In this document: piece after piece, positions 1 to 4,928 of the stretch
How positions within the stretch are numbered: position 1 is the stretch's first letter
Layout: each line of letters begins with the position of its first letter
Position numbers and translations under genes: made by a program
Source: Desulfobulbus sp.
GTDB lineage: Bacteria; Pseudomonadota; Gammaproteobacteria; Burkholderiales; Rhodocyclaceae
Reading direction: 5' to 3'
Assembly (NCBI GenBank): GCA_009782025.1
Contig: WQUQ01000138.1
Location: 1-5,333, forward strand
Length of the DNA stretch: 5,333 nucleotides
Notes under the pieces: model-generated
The model's input: only the letters and a program-made list of their open reading frames with translations
What the model was told of the DNA's origin: nothing
Databases searched by the model: none

Positions 1-369
1 AATGACATCTTCCAGATCATCGACGGTATCGCGCAGCATCTGCTCGATCATCGAAGCCGCCTTCTTCTCGGCGCGGTTGGCGTCGGCCGGCGGCTCGATA
101 TGCCAGTCGAGGGTCAGCGGCGCGCCGGTGCGCTTGTCGAACTCGCAGCGCAGGTGGGCGTCGCGGTCGATCATGTCGTCGAACAACTGATGCTGGGCGA
201 GGATGTCGCCCTGATCGGCGGCGCGCAGGATGCGCGCGGCGCGGGCCGGGGTGAGGCCATCCAGTTGCGAATCGACCACGCGCTGCGCCAGCAGGGCGAT
301 GCGGGCGGTCTGCGGCTCCTCGAGGCTCGCGGTATTCATGGGGTTGCCGAATTGATCGACGATTTTCAT
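1..369 (-). CDS. Mu-like portal protein, DUF935 family (N-terminal 123 residues, cut by window edge)
   Basis: The portal forms the dodecameric ring at the head vertex through which DNA is packaged and ejected. The frame from ATG 369-367 is open without a stop to position 1, giving 123 residues. It has the typical start of DUF935/Mu gp29 portals: a short lead-in, then LTPARAARILRAADQGD (about residues 39-55), a QLFDDMIDRDAHLRCEFDKR stretch and LDWHIEPP, followed by a charged helix. The start follows the large terminase stop by 9 nt, and a GAGGG Shine-Dalgarno sequence sits partly in the terminase stop region. The small terminase, large terminase, portal order is that of Mu-like phages. Only the first quarter or so of the usual 450-550 residue protein is present. 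The family call is by recalled similarity, not a search. Confidence 0.88.
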   Translation of the reverse strand, partial: MKIVDQFGNPMNTASLEEPQTARIALLAQRVVDSQLDGLTPARAARILRAADQGDILAQHQLFDDMIDRDAHLRCEFDKRTGAPLTLDWHIEPPADANRAEKKAASMIEQMLRDTVDDLEDVI

Positions 370-378
370 GAGGCGCCC

Positions 379-1794
379 TCAAAACATGTGGCGGCTGATG
401 TCGCCAAGATCGTTGAAGCCGTCATCGGCGGGACGGCGCGGCACGGACTCGAACCCCGTACACACCGGCCCCCTGCCGTTACCGGCGGCGTTGAGCGCCA
501 AAAAACAGGCCCAGGCGCGGTCGGCGTGGCCGTTGGCGTCGGCCTCGGCGACAAAGCGCGGCGCGCCGGTCGGGCTGGTGACTTTTTGCAGCTTGTGCAA
601 ATCGGAGCGCAGGGCGGCGTCGCCCAGCGGAATGCGGATCGTCCGATCCTCGAAGGCTTCGCGCCCCAGCGTGGCCAGCGTCAGCTTGTTGGGGCCGGTG
701 AACAGCACGCCCTCGACGCGGGTCGAGCCGTGCCGCCGCCGGGCATCTTCCACCGGCTTCTCGCCCATGCCGGTCTGATCCATGCCGCAGCGCAGCACGC
801 GGTAGCGCGTGAATACCTCGTCGAGCAGCGCATCCTGCTCGGCGAAGCTGGCCCGCCGGCGCGTGATGATTTCGCGCGTCCATAGCACGTCGCCCACCGA
901 CTCCAGCACCCAGATCACGAACAGGTCATTCCTCGCGGCAATGTCCACGCCCACGAAGCAGGGGCCGCCCTGGTAATGCCGTGGTTCGCCTGCGGCATCG
1001 TTCTCGCAGGCGTCGATCAGATCGAACGACAGCCAGGCGCTGGCCTCGTCCAGCCACTTCAATTCGTATTCCTGCGCCCAGGCGTCGGCATCGTTGATGC
1101 CCCGGCGCAATTCCTCGATATCGCGCGGCAGGCCGTCGGCCACCGCCTGGTGGATATCGACGACATGGCGCGACCAGACGCCCGCCCTCTCTCCCGGCCG
1201 CTCTCCCAGCGGGAGAGAGGAGGGATTTGCCTCCCCTCTCCCATTCATGGGAGAGGGGTCGGGGGTGAGGGCTGGCAAGGTCATCAGCTCGTAAAACTTG
1301 TTGCCCTTGCCGTTCGGCGTGCTGACCACGCGCAGCTTGTGGCCGGCGGAAATGACCGGGAACAGCGCCGTCCAGATCTTGCGGCTGTCGGCGTGGAAGG
1401 CAAATTCATCGAGAAACACATTGGCCGAAAAGCCGCGCGCCGTGTCCGGGTTGGCGGGCAGCGCCGTGATGCGCGAGCCGCCGGGGAGCGTCACTTCGAG
1501 CGCCTTGGTGGCCGTATCCCACGGCGCTTCAAGCACCTTTGCGGCCACCTGCACGGCGGCCAGATGGCGCTTGACGCCTTCTTCCATCGCCTCGCGCGCC
1601 TGGCGCTCGCCGCGCGAGAGGATGACCCAGCGCGAGCGCCGCCCTTCGGCTTCGGCCTTCAGGCAATCGAGCACGATCTCCAGCGTCGTGGTGAAGGTTT
1701 TGCCCGTCTGCCGGGCGAACATGCCGATCTTGAAGCGGGCCTCGTCGGCCAGCCAGCGTTGCTGATAGGGGTAGAGCGTCAGGGCGGGTTTCAT
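379..1794 (-). CDS. Phage terminase large subunit, Mu gp28-like, carrying an in-frame repeat insertion
   Basis: This is the ATP-driven packaging motor and headful nuclease, 471 residues. The ATPase domain has a Walker A-type ARQTGKT at residues 27-33, a Walker B-type VFLDE at 126-130 and an STPNG coupling motif at 158-162. The RNase H-like nuclease domain shows acidic residues in the expected places: D284 (FVGVDIAARND), D339 (CGMDQTG) and D425 (GHADRAW). ATG 1794 overlaps the upstream DUF3486 stop as ATGA, so coupled translation probably replaces a weak ribosome binding site. The odd feature is residues about 173-206, a low-complexity LTPDPSP...GRGE...LPLGERPGERAG segment between the ATPase domain and the linker. 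It is the translation of a palindromic intergenic-type repeat. Relatives, as I recall them, have only a few residues here, so the protein may be functional with a loop insertion or damaged. Confidence 0.93.
   Translation of the reverse strand: MKPALTLYPYQQRWLADEARFKIGMFARQTGKTFTTTLEIVLDCLKAEAEGRRSRWVILSRGERQAREAMEEGVKRHLAAVQVAAKVLEAPWDTATKALEVTLPGGSRITALPANPDTARGFSANVFLDEFAFHADSRKIWTALFPVISAGHKLRVVSTPNGKGNKFYELMTLPALTPDPSPMNGRGEANPSSLPLGERPGERAGVWSRHVVDIHQAVADGLPRDIEELRRGINDADAWAQEYELKWLDEASAWLSFDLIDACENDAAGEPRHYQGGPCFVGVDIAARNDLFVIWVLESVGDVLWTREIITRRRASFAEQDALLDEVFTRYRVLRCGMDQTGMGEKPVEDARRRHGSTRVEGVLFTGPNKLTLATLGREAFEDRTIRIPLGDAALRSDLHKLQKVTSPTGAPRFVAEADANGHADRAWACFLALNAAGNGRGPVCTGFESVPRRPADDGFNDLGDISRHMF
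1181..1275 (-). repeat. Double-hairpin REP/MITE-like repeat inside the terminase gene
   Basis: Two GC-rich hairpins lie back to back. One is a perfect 12-bp stem with a 2-nt loop (1233-1244 with 1247-1258, CCCCTCTCCCAT/ATGGGAGAGGGG). The other is a 7-bp stem with a 3-nt loop (1201-1207 with 1211-1217). They are flanked by CCCTCACCCCCGACC-like and GGGAGAGAGGGC-like arms when read on the minus strand. This architecture is familiar from dispersed, non-autonomous repeats in many proteobacteria, whose translation gives LTPDPSP/LPLGERPGERAG peptides. It keeps the terminase frame open. Boundaries are estimated to within about 5-10 nt from where the protein returns to family-like sequence. Confidence 0.85.
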
Positions 1795-2339
1795 AGCAGG
1801 CCGTAGACATCCTTGCTGATGCGCTGCACCGTCGCCAGATCGAGGCCGGACTGACCGGCGCGGGCTTCCGATTCCAGTTCCGAGAGGCGGGCTTTGAGCT
1901 TCTCCTGCAAATCCAGGCGATGCCGCTTCTGATTGACGCTGGCGCGGGCCAGCGTGGCGATATTTTTGGCGGCCCGGCTCATCATGTCGAGGCGCTCGAC
2001 CGGGGTGATGTTCGGGTCTTCGGATTCCTGAATGGCGAAAATCGACTCGAACATTTCGCTCTGCACCATGGCAATCACCGCCTCGGAGCGCGAATCCTGT
2101 GCGTCATCGGCCGCCTCGACCAGCAGCCGCGCCGCCTCGGTGCTGGCCTTGATGGCGGCGAAGCGCCGCTCGATCTTCTGGCCGTAGCGGTGAATGGCGC
2201 TCTTGCTGATGGCGTAGCCGCGCTCGCGCAACATCTCTTCGAGCGCCTGGTAGCCGCTGAAACGGCTATCGGCCAGCGCCCGCTCCAGCCAGCGCCGCAC
2301 CTCGTCGGGCAGCCCGTCGATGCGGGATCGGCGGGCCAT
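1791..2339 (-). CDS. DUF3486 family protein, probable terminase small subunit (Mu gp27-like)
   Basis: The protein has 182 residues and probably recognises phage DNA for the large terminase. It starts MARRSRIDGLP, followed by an amphipathic helix with WLERALAD and a helix-turn-helix-like stretch, FSGYQALEEMLRERGY then ISKSAIHRYGQK (residues 27-55). The rest is almost entirely alpha-helical and charged. This N-terminus is typical of DUF3486 proteins of Mu-like prophages. I chose ATG 2339, with ATG 2342 immediately before it as an alternative; an AGGTGG Shine-Dalgarno sequence lies just upstream. The frame stays open upstream to 2504, but that part runs through a repeat and over the neighbouring gene and looks non-coding. 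Its stop overlaps the large terminase start. The packaging role is inferred from family and position. Confidence 0.88.
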   Translation of the reverse strand: MARRSRIDGLPDEVRRWLERALADSRFSGYQALEEMLRERGYAISKSAIHRYGQKIERRFAAIKASTEAARLLVEAADDAQDSRSEAVIAMVQSEMFESIFAIQESEDPNITPVERLDMMSRAAKNIATLARASVNQKRHRLDLQEKLKARLSELESEARAGQSGLDLATVQRISKDVYGLL

Positions 2340-2349
2340 CATGCCACCT

Positions 2350-2425
2350 GCCGGGCCGCCCCAAGGGTGGCATGCGCCCCCTTGGGGGGCAGTGAAGTGG
2401 CGCAGCCACGAACGTGGGGGCCGTT
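2350..2425. repeat. Interspersed GC-rich hairpin repeat between two operon genes
   Basis: A 9-bp perfect stem CCCCAAGGG (2359-2367) pairs with CCCTTGGGG (2379-2387). A 5-bp stem GTGGC/GCCAC with a GCA loop follows (2397-2409), then a CGAACGTGGGGG tail. From memory this matches a dispersed CCTTGGGGGGCAG...GTGGCGCAGCCACGA...GTGGGGG element common in Burkholderiales and Rhodocyclales. It fills nearly all of the only large gap (85 nt) in the operon, between the gp26-like gene and the DUF3486 gene. It could act as an attenuator or RNA-stability element, but that is not shown by the sequence. Confidence 0.75.
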
Positions 2426-2427
2426 CA

Positions 2428-2739
2428 TCACTCGTTCCAGTACTTTTCGGGGCGAGCGATGCCCGGATCGCAGACCACCGTGTACTCGGCCACATCGACC
2501 CCATGCCGCGAGAGATCGGCGAACCAGACGCCCGACGGGTCCTTGGTCAGATCGACCAGCTCGCGGTCGGCCAGGTAGTCCAGCTCCCGCCGCACTTCCA
2601 GCGCCGTGGCATCGGGGTAGATGGCGCGCATCACGCCGAGCATGAACTGCTCGCTGGCGGTATGCGGGCGGGCCTTGTTCAGTGTGTTGATGAGATTCCA
2701 GCGCATGCCTTCGCGCCGCACCTTGGCGTGGTCAACCAT
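2428..2739 (-). CDS. Small winged-helix-like phage protein (Mu gp26 position), function unknown
   Basis: This 103-residue soluble protein has no cysteine-rich or membrane segment. Residues 12-64 look like a winged-helix fold: helices MRWNLINTLNKA and EQFMLGVMRAIYP, then the alternating helix ATALEVRRELDYLADRELVDL. A short beta part with W and the end EYTVVCDPGIARPEKYW follow. I recall this C-terminus from conserved hypothetical proteins next to DUF3486 in Mu-like prophages. The start at 2739 has an AAGGA Shine-Dalgarno sequence 7 nt away and overlaps the preceding gene's stop by 8 nt. Its place matches Mu gp26, whose role is not established to my knowledge; DNA binding is only a guess from the apparent fold. 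Confidence 0.85.
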   Translation of the reverse strand: MVDHAKVRREGMRWNLINTLNKARPHTASEQFMLGVMRAIYPDATALEVRRELDYLADRELVDLTKDPSGVWFADLSRHGVDVAEYTVVCDPGIARPEKYWNE

Positions 2740-3130
2740 GATTCATTCCTTTCAGTTGTACCGTTTCCAGCTTGTTGTACAGCGCGTCCAGCTTGGCCTC
2801 GATGACGCTCTGCCCGCGCACGTAGTCCTCCCGGCGCACGTATTCGAGCGGCAGCGTCGCCTGCATCTTCAGCGCCGCGCGTTCCAGGTCGATCAACTCG
2901 CTCGCCAGGCGATCCGACAGCGCCGTGTAGCGGTCGAGTTGTTCACGCAGCGCGCTGCCCGCCGCCTGCCGCGCCGCCTCTTGCGCCGCGAATTTCTCAT
3001 CCAGGCGCTGATCCGATCGCCGGCCAAAAATCTTGGCGCCCGCGAAAACGCAGCCGAGAAAGCTGATGAACAGGCCGACCAGGAACTCGATCATGGCCCA
3101 GGTTTCAATTTGCAATACGCCCATACTCAT
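2732..3130 (-). CDS. Membrane-anchored coiled-coil phage protein (Mu gp25 position, DUF2730-like)
   Basis: The 132-residue protein has one transmembrane helix at about residues 14-34 (IEFLVGLFISFLGCVFAGA). A basic stop-transfer KIFGRR and a long charged helix (about 40-95) likely to form a coiled coil follow. The C-terminal part has LPLEYVRREDYVR and ends in a heptad-like KLDALYNKLETVQLK. Similar TM-plus-coil proteins sit between the lysis genes and the small terminase in Mu-like prophages. I chose ATG 3130 because an AGGG Shine-Dalgarno sequence lies 7 nt upstream; ATG 3124 and ATG 3094 are alternatives. It begins 22 nt after the zinc-finger gene and overlaps the next gene by 8 nt. Function unknown; a holin or lysis-accessory role is possible but has no direct support. 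Confidence 0.82.
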   Translation of the reverse strand: MSMGVLQIETWAMIEFLVGLFISFLGCVFAGAKIFGRRSDQRLDEKFAAQEAARQAAGSALREQLDRYTALSDRLASELIDLERAALKMQATLPLEYVRREDYVRGQSVIEAKLDALYNKLETVQLKGMNHG

Positions 3131-3152
3131 CGCTCAACCCTCTGCCCGTTCG

Positions 3153-3386
3153 TCAAAAAAAACGGCCTGCCGCCATGGCGCGCTCCAGTTCCGCCTGACA
3201 CTCCACACAGGTCTGCACCCCCGGCAACGCCCGGCGGCGCTCGGCGGGGATACGCTCGGCACAAACGGCGCACCGCCTGGCCGATGTTTCACCTCGCCCG
3301 GCAGCCGCCCGCCGCGCCTGCGCCGCAAGCGCATCGGCCCGCATCTCCTCCTCGCGCACCCCGGCGCGATCAGCCTCGTCACTCAC
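3153..3386 (-). CDS. TraR/DksA-type C4 zinc-finger protein, GTG start
   Basis: The 77-residue protein has an N-terminal acidic/basic helix beginning SDEADRAG, then a textbook four-cysteine zinc finger: C39-x2-C42-x17-C60-x2-C63 (CAVC ... PGVQTCVEC). TraR-family proteins bind in the secondary channel of RNA polymerase and mimic DksA plus ppGpp; phage copies occur in the late region of many Mu-like and P2-like phages. The GTG at 3386 was chosen because it overlaps the upstream TGA (GTGA), has GGAG 9 nt before it, and begins exactly where the protein becomes family-like. The same frame remains open upstream through the embedded o-spanin, so a longer product cannot be excluded by sequence alone. 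A transcription role for this copy is inferred. Confidence 0.87.
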   Translation of the reverse strand: MSDEADRAGVREEEMRADALAAQARRAAAGRGETSARRCAVCAERIPAERRRALPGVQTCVECQAELERAMAAGRFF

Positions 3387-3725
3387 TGCCGTGGACTCCA
3401 CAAATACATCGATAACGCCAGAGCCAGTACCTCGAGGGCGAGGAGGCCAAAAATAAACAAGAAAATCATGGCGACTTCCCTGTATGCCAGTCGATGAGGG
3501 CGTCGAGCCGGTCTCGACAGGCGTCGTACTGTCCCTTGGCCCCGCTGATCCAGAGCGCGACATCGGTATCGGAGGCAGCGGCCCCATCTTCTGCAACAGC
3601 CCCGCCGGCGGGCGCGGGCACAGGGTCGGCAGCGGGGCCGGCGGCAGCGGGGTCGTTGAGCAGGCGCACAAGGCCAGCATCGAGGCAAGGGCGGCCAGTC
3701 GACAGTTTTTTGATTTCACGGGCAT
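3153..3725 (-). CDS. Rz1-like o-spanin lipoprotein, embedded in the i-spanin gene; frame open to the zinc-finger stop
   Basis: This is the outer-membrane partner of the Rz/Rz1 spanin pair, which fuses the inner and outer membranes in the last step of lysis. From ATG 3725 (GGAG about 5 nt upstream) the frame encodes a basic start MPVKSKNC, a hydrophobic signal peptide, a lipobox-like LCAC with C22 as the likely lipidated cysteine, then a proline-rich stretch STTPLPPAPLP...PRPP. This is the classic Rz1 layout, and it lies wholly out of frame within the i-spanin gene, also classic. Unusually, no stop follows. The frame runs past the i-spanin end, through the 28-residue gene and into the TraR-like protein in the same frame, giving 190 codons to 3153. 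The true C-terminus is therefore uncertain. Confidence 0.65.
   Translation of the reverse strand: MPVKSKNCRLAALASMLALCACSTTPLPPAPLPTLCPRPPAGLLQKMGPLPPIPMSRSGSAGPRDSTTPVETGSTPSSTGIQGSRHDFLVYFWPPRPRGTGSGVIDVFVESTAVSDEADRAGVREEEMRADALAAQARRAAAGRGETSARRCAVCAERIPAERRRALPGVQTCVECQAELERAMAAGRFF
3383..3469 (-). CDS. 28-residue single-pass membrane protein
   Basis: This is a very short gene that most annotation length cut-offs would discard. The product starts MIFLFIFGLLALEVLALAL and ends SMYLWSPRQ: one hydrophobic helix followed by a short positively charged tail. Coding status is supported by context. Its ATG overlaps the i-spanin TGA (ATGA), its TGA overlaps the GTG start of the zinc-finger gene (GTGA), and AGGGAAG lies 5-6 nt before the start. 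It sits in the lysis cassette directly after the spanins, where no other holin is visible, so a holin-like or lysis-modulating role is conceivable but untested. I do not recognise a named family. Confidence 0.68.
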   Translation of the reverse strand: MIFLFIFGLLALEVLALALSMYLWSPRQ

Positions 3726-3987
3726 GGATCTCCAGCGCGGTTTTACGGATGGCCTCGGCTTCCGCCAGGCGGCTTTCCAGCGCATCGCCGCGCTTGCGGG
3801 CGGCATCGAGCCGGAACAAGGCATCGTTCAAGGCCAGGCCCTGCTGTTTCTGCTGCTCGGCCTGGATTCGGCCAATCTCCAGATCCTTCCTCCAGCCATT
3901 CACCGTCCAGCCCGCCGCGAACAGCAGCCCGGCCAGCGCCACCACCAGCGCCACATCCAGCAGGGCGGCTCTCGACCCGCCGATCAT
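3466..3987 (-). CDS. Rz-like i-spanin (inner-membrane spanin subunit)
   Basis: The 173-residue protein has one N-terminal transmembrane segment (about residues 9-27, LLDVALVVALAGLLFAAGW). A long charged coiled coil rich in Q, A, K and E (about 35-95), an alanine/proline-rich linker, and a C-terminal block DTDVALWISGAKGQYDACRDRLDALIDW follow. This matches periplasmic i-spanins that pair with an Rz1-type lipoprotein, and the partner is found embedded in another frame. ATG 3987 overlaps the lysozyme TGA and has GGGAG 6 nt upstream; a longer open frame to 4161 only shadows the lysozyme gene. It follows the endolysin as in Mu-type lysis cassettes. The C-terminal block resembles DUF2514/Rz-like proteins of beta- and gammaproteobacterial phages, from memory. 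Confidence 0.83.
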   Translation of the reverse strand: MIGGSRAALLDVALVVALAGLLFAAGWTVNGWRKDLEIGRIQAEQQKQQGLALNDALFRLDAARKRGDALESRLAEAEAIRKTALEIHAREIKKLSTGRPCLDAGLVRLLNDPAAAGPAADPVPAPAGGAVAEDGAAASDTDVALWISGAKGQYDACRDRLDALIDWHTGKSP

Positions 3988-4490
3988 GGCGTCTCCCCCA
4001 GGCAGCGCCGAAACTCTGCCTGCCGCCGGGTGGCCAGCCCGGCGCAACCCGAACCCGGTAGCGCGCAGTCCCGGCCTTGAAAGAAGCGCCAACGCAAAAT
4101 CTCGGCGCAGGCCCCGGCGTAGTCCAGGGCATTCAGCTTCTTCACCAGCGTCGAGCCGCAAAAGGCCGCCGGCCCGATGTTGTAAGCCAGGCTCACATAA
4201 GCGTCATACTCGTGCTGCGCGAGCGGCGCCGTCACGCACTGCCGCAACGTCCCCTCGAAACGCTGCACATCGGCGAGCGCGCGCGAGAGCGCCTCTGGCG
4301 GCGTCGTCTGGTCGCCCGGCTGCACCGGGCTGCCATCCAGGCGCGTCGTCGAACCGAAGCCGATGGTCGGCTTGTCGCCGGGGAGCGGCGGCGCGGCCCG
4401 GCCGGTATAGCCCTCGGTCAGCACGATGCCGACCAGGGCGGCCGCCGAGAGCGACAGCGACACCGGCAGCCAGCGCGGTTGAACGCTCAT
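3984..4490 (-). CDS. Phage lysozyme, GH24 family, probable SAR endolysin
   Basis: This 168-residue muramidase cleaves the MurNAc-GlcNAc bond of peptidoglycan at the end of the lytic cycle. An N-terminal weakly hydrophobic segment rich in Ala, Ser and Gly (about residues 8-25) is immediately followed by the catalytic glutamate E26 (LTEGY). A GDKPTIGFGST motif follows, with T42 as the expected catalytic threonine and D39 nearby. The GH24 core QHEYDAYVSLAYNIG (92-106) and AFCGSTLVKKLN follow, and the C-terminal RRQAEFRRCLG is also family-like. The uncleaved hydrophobic N-terminus suggests a signal-anchor-release endolysin, exported by Sec and activated when released from the membrane. ATG 4490 has GGGGGAGA upstream and overlaps the previous gene's TGA. 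Length is normal for the family. Confidence 0.92.
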   Translation of the reverse strand: MSVQPRWLPVSLSLSAAALVGIVLTEGYTGRAAPPLPGDKPTIGFGSTTRLDGSPVQPGDQTTPPEALSRALADVQRFEGTLRQCVTAPLAQHEYDAYVSLAYNIGPAAFCGSTLVKKLNALDYAGACAEILRWRFFQGRDCALPGSGCAGLATRRQAEFRRCLGETP

Positions 4491-4672
4491 GGCGCCATCT
4501 CCCCCGGCGCGAAGCGCGGCGGCTGCTGCCAGCAGGTCGTGAAGTCGCCCCGGAAGAAGCGGGCGCGAGAGAGCGCCTCATCCGTCGCGTGGCAATAGCC
4601 GAAGCCGGCCATCACGCTACGCTGATTGGCGCGCTCCGAGGAAAAGAAGTGGCGGCAGTCGCCGCAGGTCAT
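4487..4672 (-). CDS. Small four-cysteine (zinc-ribbon-like) phage protein
   Basis: The 61-residue protein begins MTCGDCRHFF with C3-x2-C6, followed by C27 (GFGYCHA) and C47 (TTCWQQPPRF). This spacing suggests a small metal-binding knuckle. Similar short proteins with a terminal ARFF..D..C...PPRF pattern occur next to phage endolysin genes, as far as I recall; no function is known. I chose ATG 4672 because protein-like composition starts there and GGAGAAGGGG lies just upstream. In-frame ATGs at 4738 and 4828 would add 22 or 52 residues, but those encode a hairpin repeat and a palindrome and have poor ribosome binding sites. The stop overlaps the lysozyme start (ATGA), which makes it the first gene of the visible lysis operon. 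Confidence 0.72.
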   Translation of the reverse strand: MTCGDCRHFFSSERANQRSVMAGFGYCHATDEALSRARFFRGDFTTCWQQPPRFAPGEMAP

Positions 4673-4720
4673 CGCCCCTTCTCCCCGCTCGCGGGGAGAA
4701 GCCCGGGATGAGGGGCCGGC
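4673..4720 (-). repeat. REP-like hairpin abutting the first start codon of the operon
   Basis: A perfect 11-bp stem with a 2-nt loop (CTTCTCCCCGC 4678-4688 with GCGGGGAGAAG 4691-4701) sits next to a CCCCTCATCCCGGG-type arm on the minus strand. The architecture parallels the repeat inside the terminase gene, and the element belongs to a widely dispersed bacterial palindromic type. On the minus-strand transcript its 3' arm contains the purine-rich GGGGAGAAGGGG that would serve as the ribosome binding site of the gene starting at 4672, so the fold could sequester it. Confidence 0.75.
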
Positions 4721-4735
4721 ATTCGACGGGGTGGT

Positions 4736-4754
4736 CATGCCCGCAGTGTCGCGC
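4736..4754. repeat. 19-bp direct repeat, copy 1
   Basis: CATGCCCGCAGTGTCGCGC is identical to 4826-4844, exactly 90 bp away. On the minus strand each copy ends in an ATG, and both are followed by ACCACCCCG (with a 3-nt insertion after copy 2), so the similarity extends to about 28 nt. Confidence 0.85.
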
Positions 4755-4770
4755 TCGCGTGGGCGCGGCG

Positions 4771-4792
4771 TCTTGTGAACGCGTTCACAAGA
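4771..4792. promoter_or_regulatory. Perfect 22-bp palindrome with CRP-like core
   Basis: The sequence is TCTTGTGAACG followed by its exact reverse complement. The centre reads TGTGA-N6-TCACA, an exact match to the half-site spacing of CRP/Vfr sites. The central CG dyad is also compatible with a LacI- or TetR-type operator. It lies about 100 bp upstream of the first confident start codon of the lysis operon, between the two copies of the 19-bp direct repeat. There is no U-tract, so it does not look like a simple terminator. Binding by any protein is inference. Confidence 0.5.
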
Positions 4793-4825
4793 TGGCGTGG
4801 GCAGGCCGGGGAGCGGGGTGGTTTC

Positions 4826-4844
4826 CATGCCCGCAGTGTCGCGC
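4826..4844. repeat. 19-bp direct repeat, copy 2
   Basis: This is the second identical copy of the repeat at 4736-4754. The two copies flank the 22-bp palindrome and keep the same reading frame on the minus strand (RDTAGM in both), which suggests a short segmental duplication or paired regulatory sites. Confidence 0.85.
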
Positions 4845-4864
4845 GCGGGCAGGGGGAGCTTCCA

Positions 4865-4878
4865 TTAACCGGGGTTAA
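4865..4878. other. Short dyad TTAACC-GG-GGTTAA
   Basis: Six-base arms are separated by GG in the non-coding stretch upstream of the operon. It could be a small operator-type site, but such a dyad can arise by chance and no -10/-35 pair is convincing around it. Confidence 0.3.
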
Positions 4879-4928
4879 GGATGGGAGGGCGGTTAGCTGG
4901 TGTTGGGCATTGCTGCGCTCAGTAGGGC

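Noticed and set aside
1177..1278. Intein or programmed insertion in the terminase
   Set aside because: The insert is only about 34 residues, lacks splicing motifs and junction Cys/Ser-Asn chemistry, and is fully accounted for by a palindromic repeat.
100..1806. Plus-strand open frames at 100-885 and 976-1806 opposite the portal and terminase genes
   Set aside because: They mirror the codon structure of genes with clear motifs on the other strand and show only G/A/R/H-rich shadow protein sequence.
2340..2504. N-terminal extension of the DUF3486 gene to ATG 2504
   Set aside because: The extra 55 residues overlap the gp26-like gene and translate the repeat. Family-like sequence starts at MARRSRID.
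1920..2645. A 241-codon plus-strand open frame opposite DUF3486 and the gp26-like gene
   Set aside because: Its product is low-complexity and passes through the hairpin repeat; the minus-strand genes explain this DNA.
3494..4711. A 405-codon plus-strand open frame opposite the lysis genes, and a 198-codon one at 3484-4080
   Set aside because: Both lie antisense to well-supported lysozyme and spanin genes, have Arg/Ala/Pro/Ser-rich low-complexity products and no recognisable domain. Long antisense frames are expected in GC-rich coding DNA.
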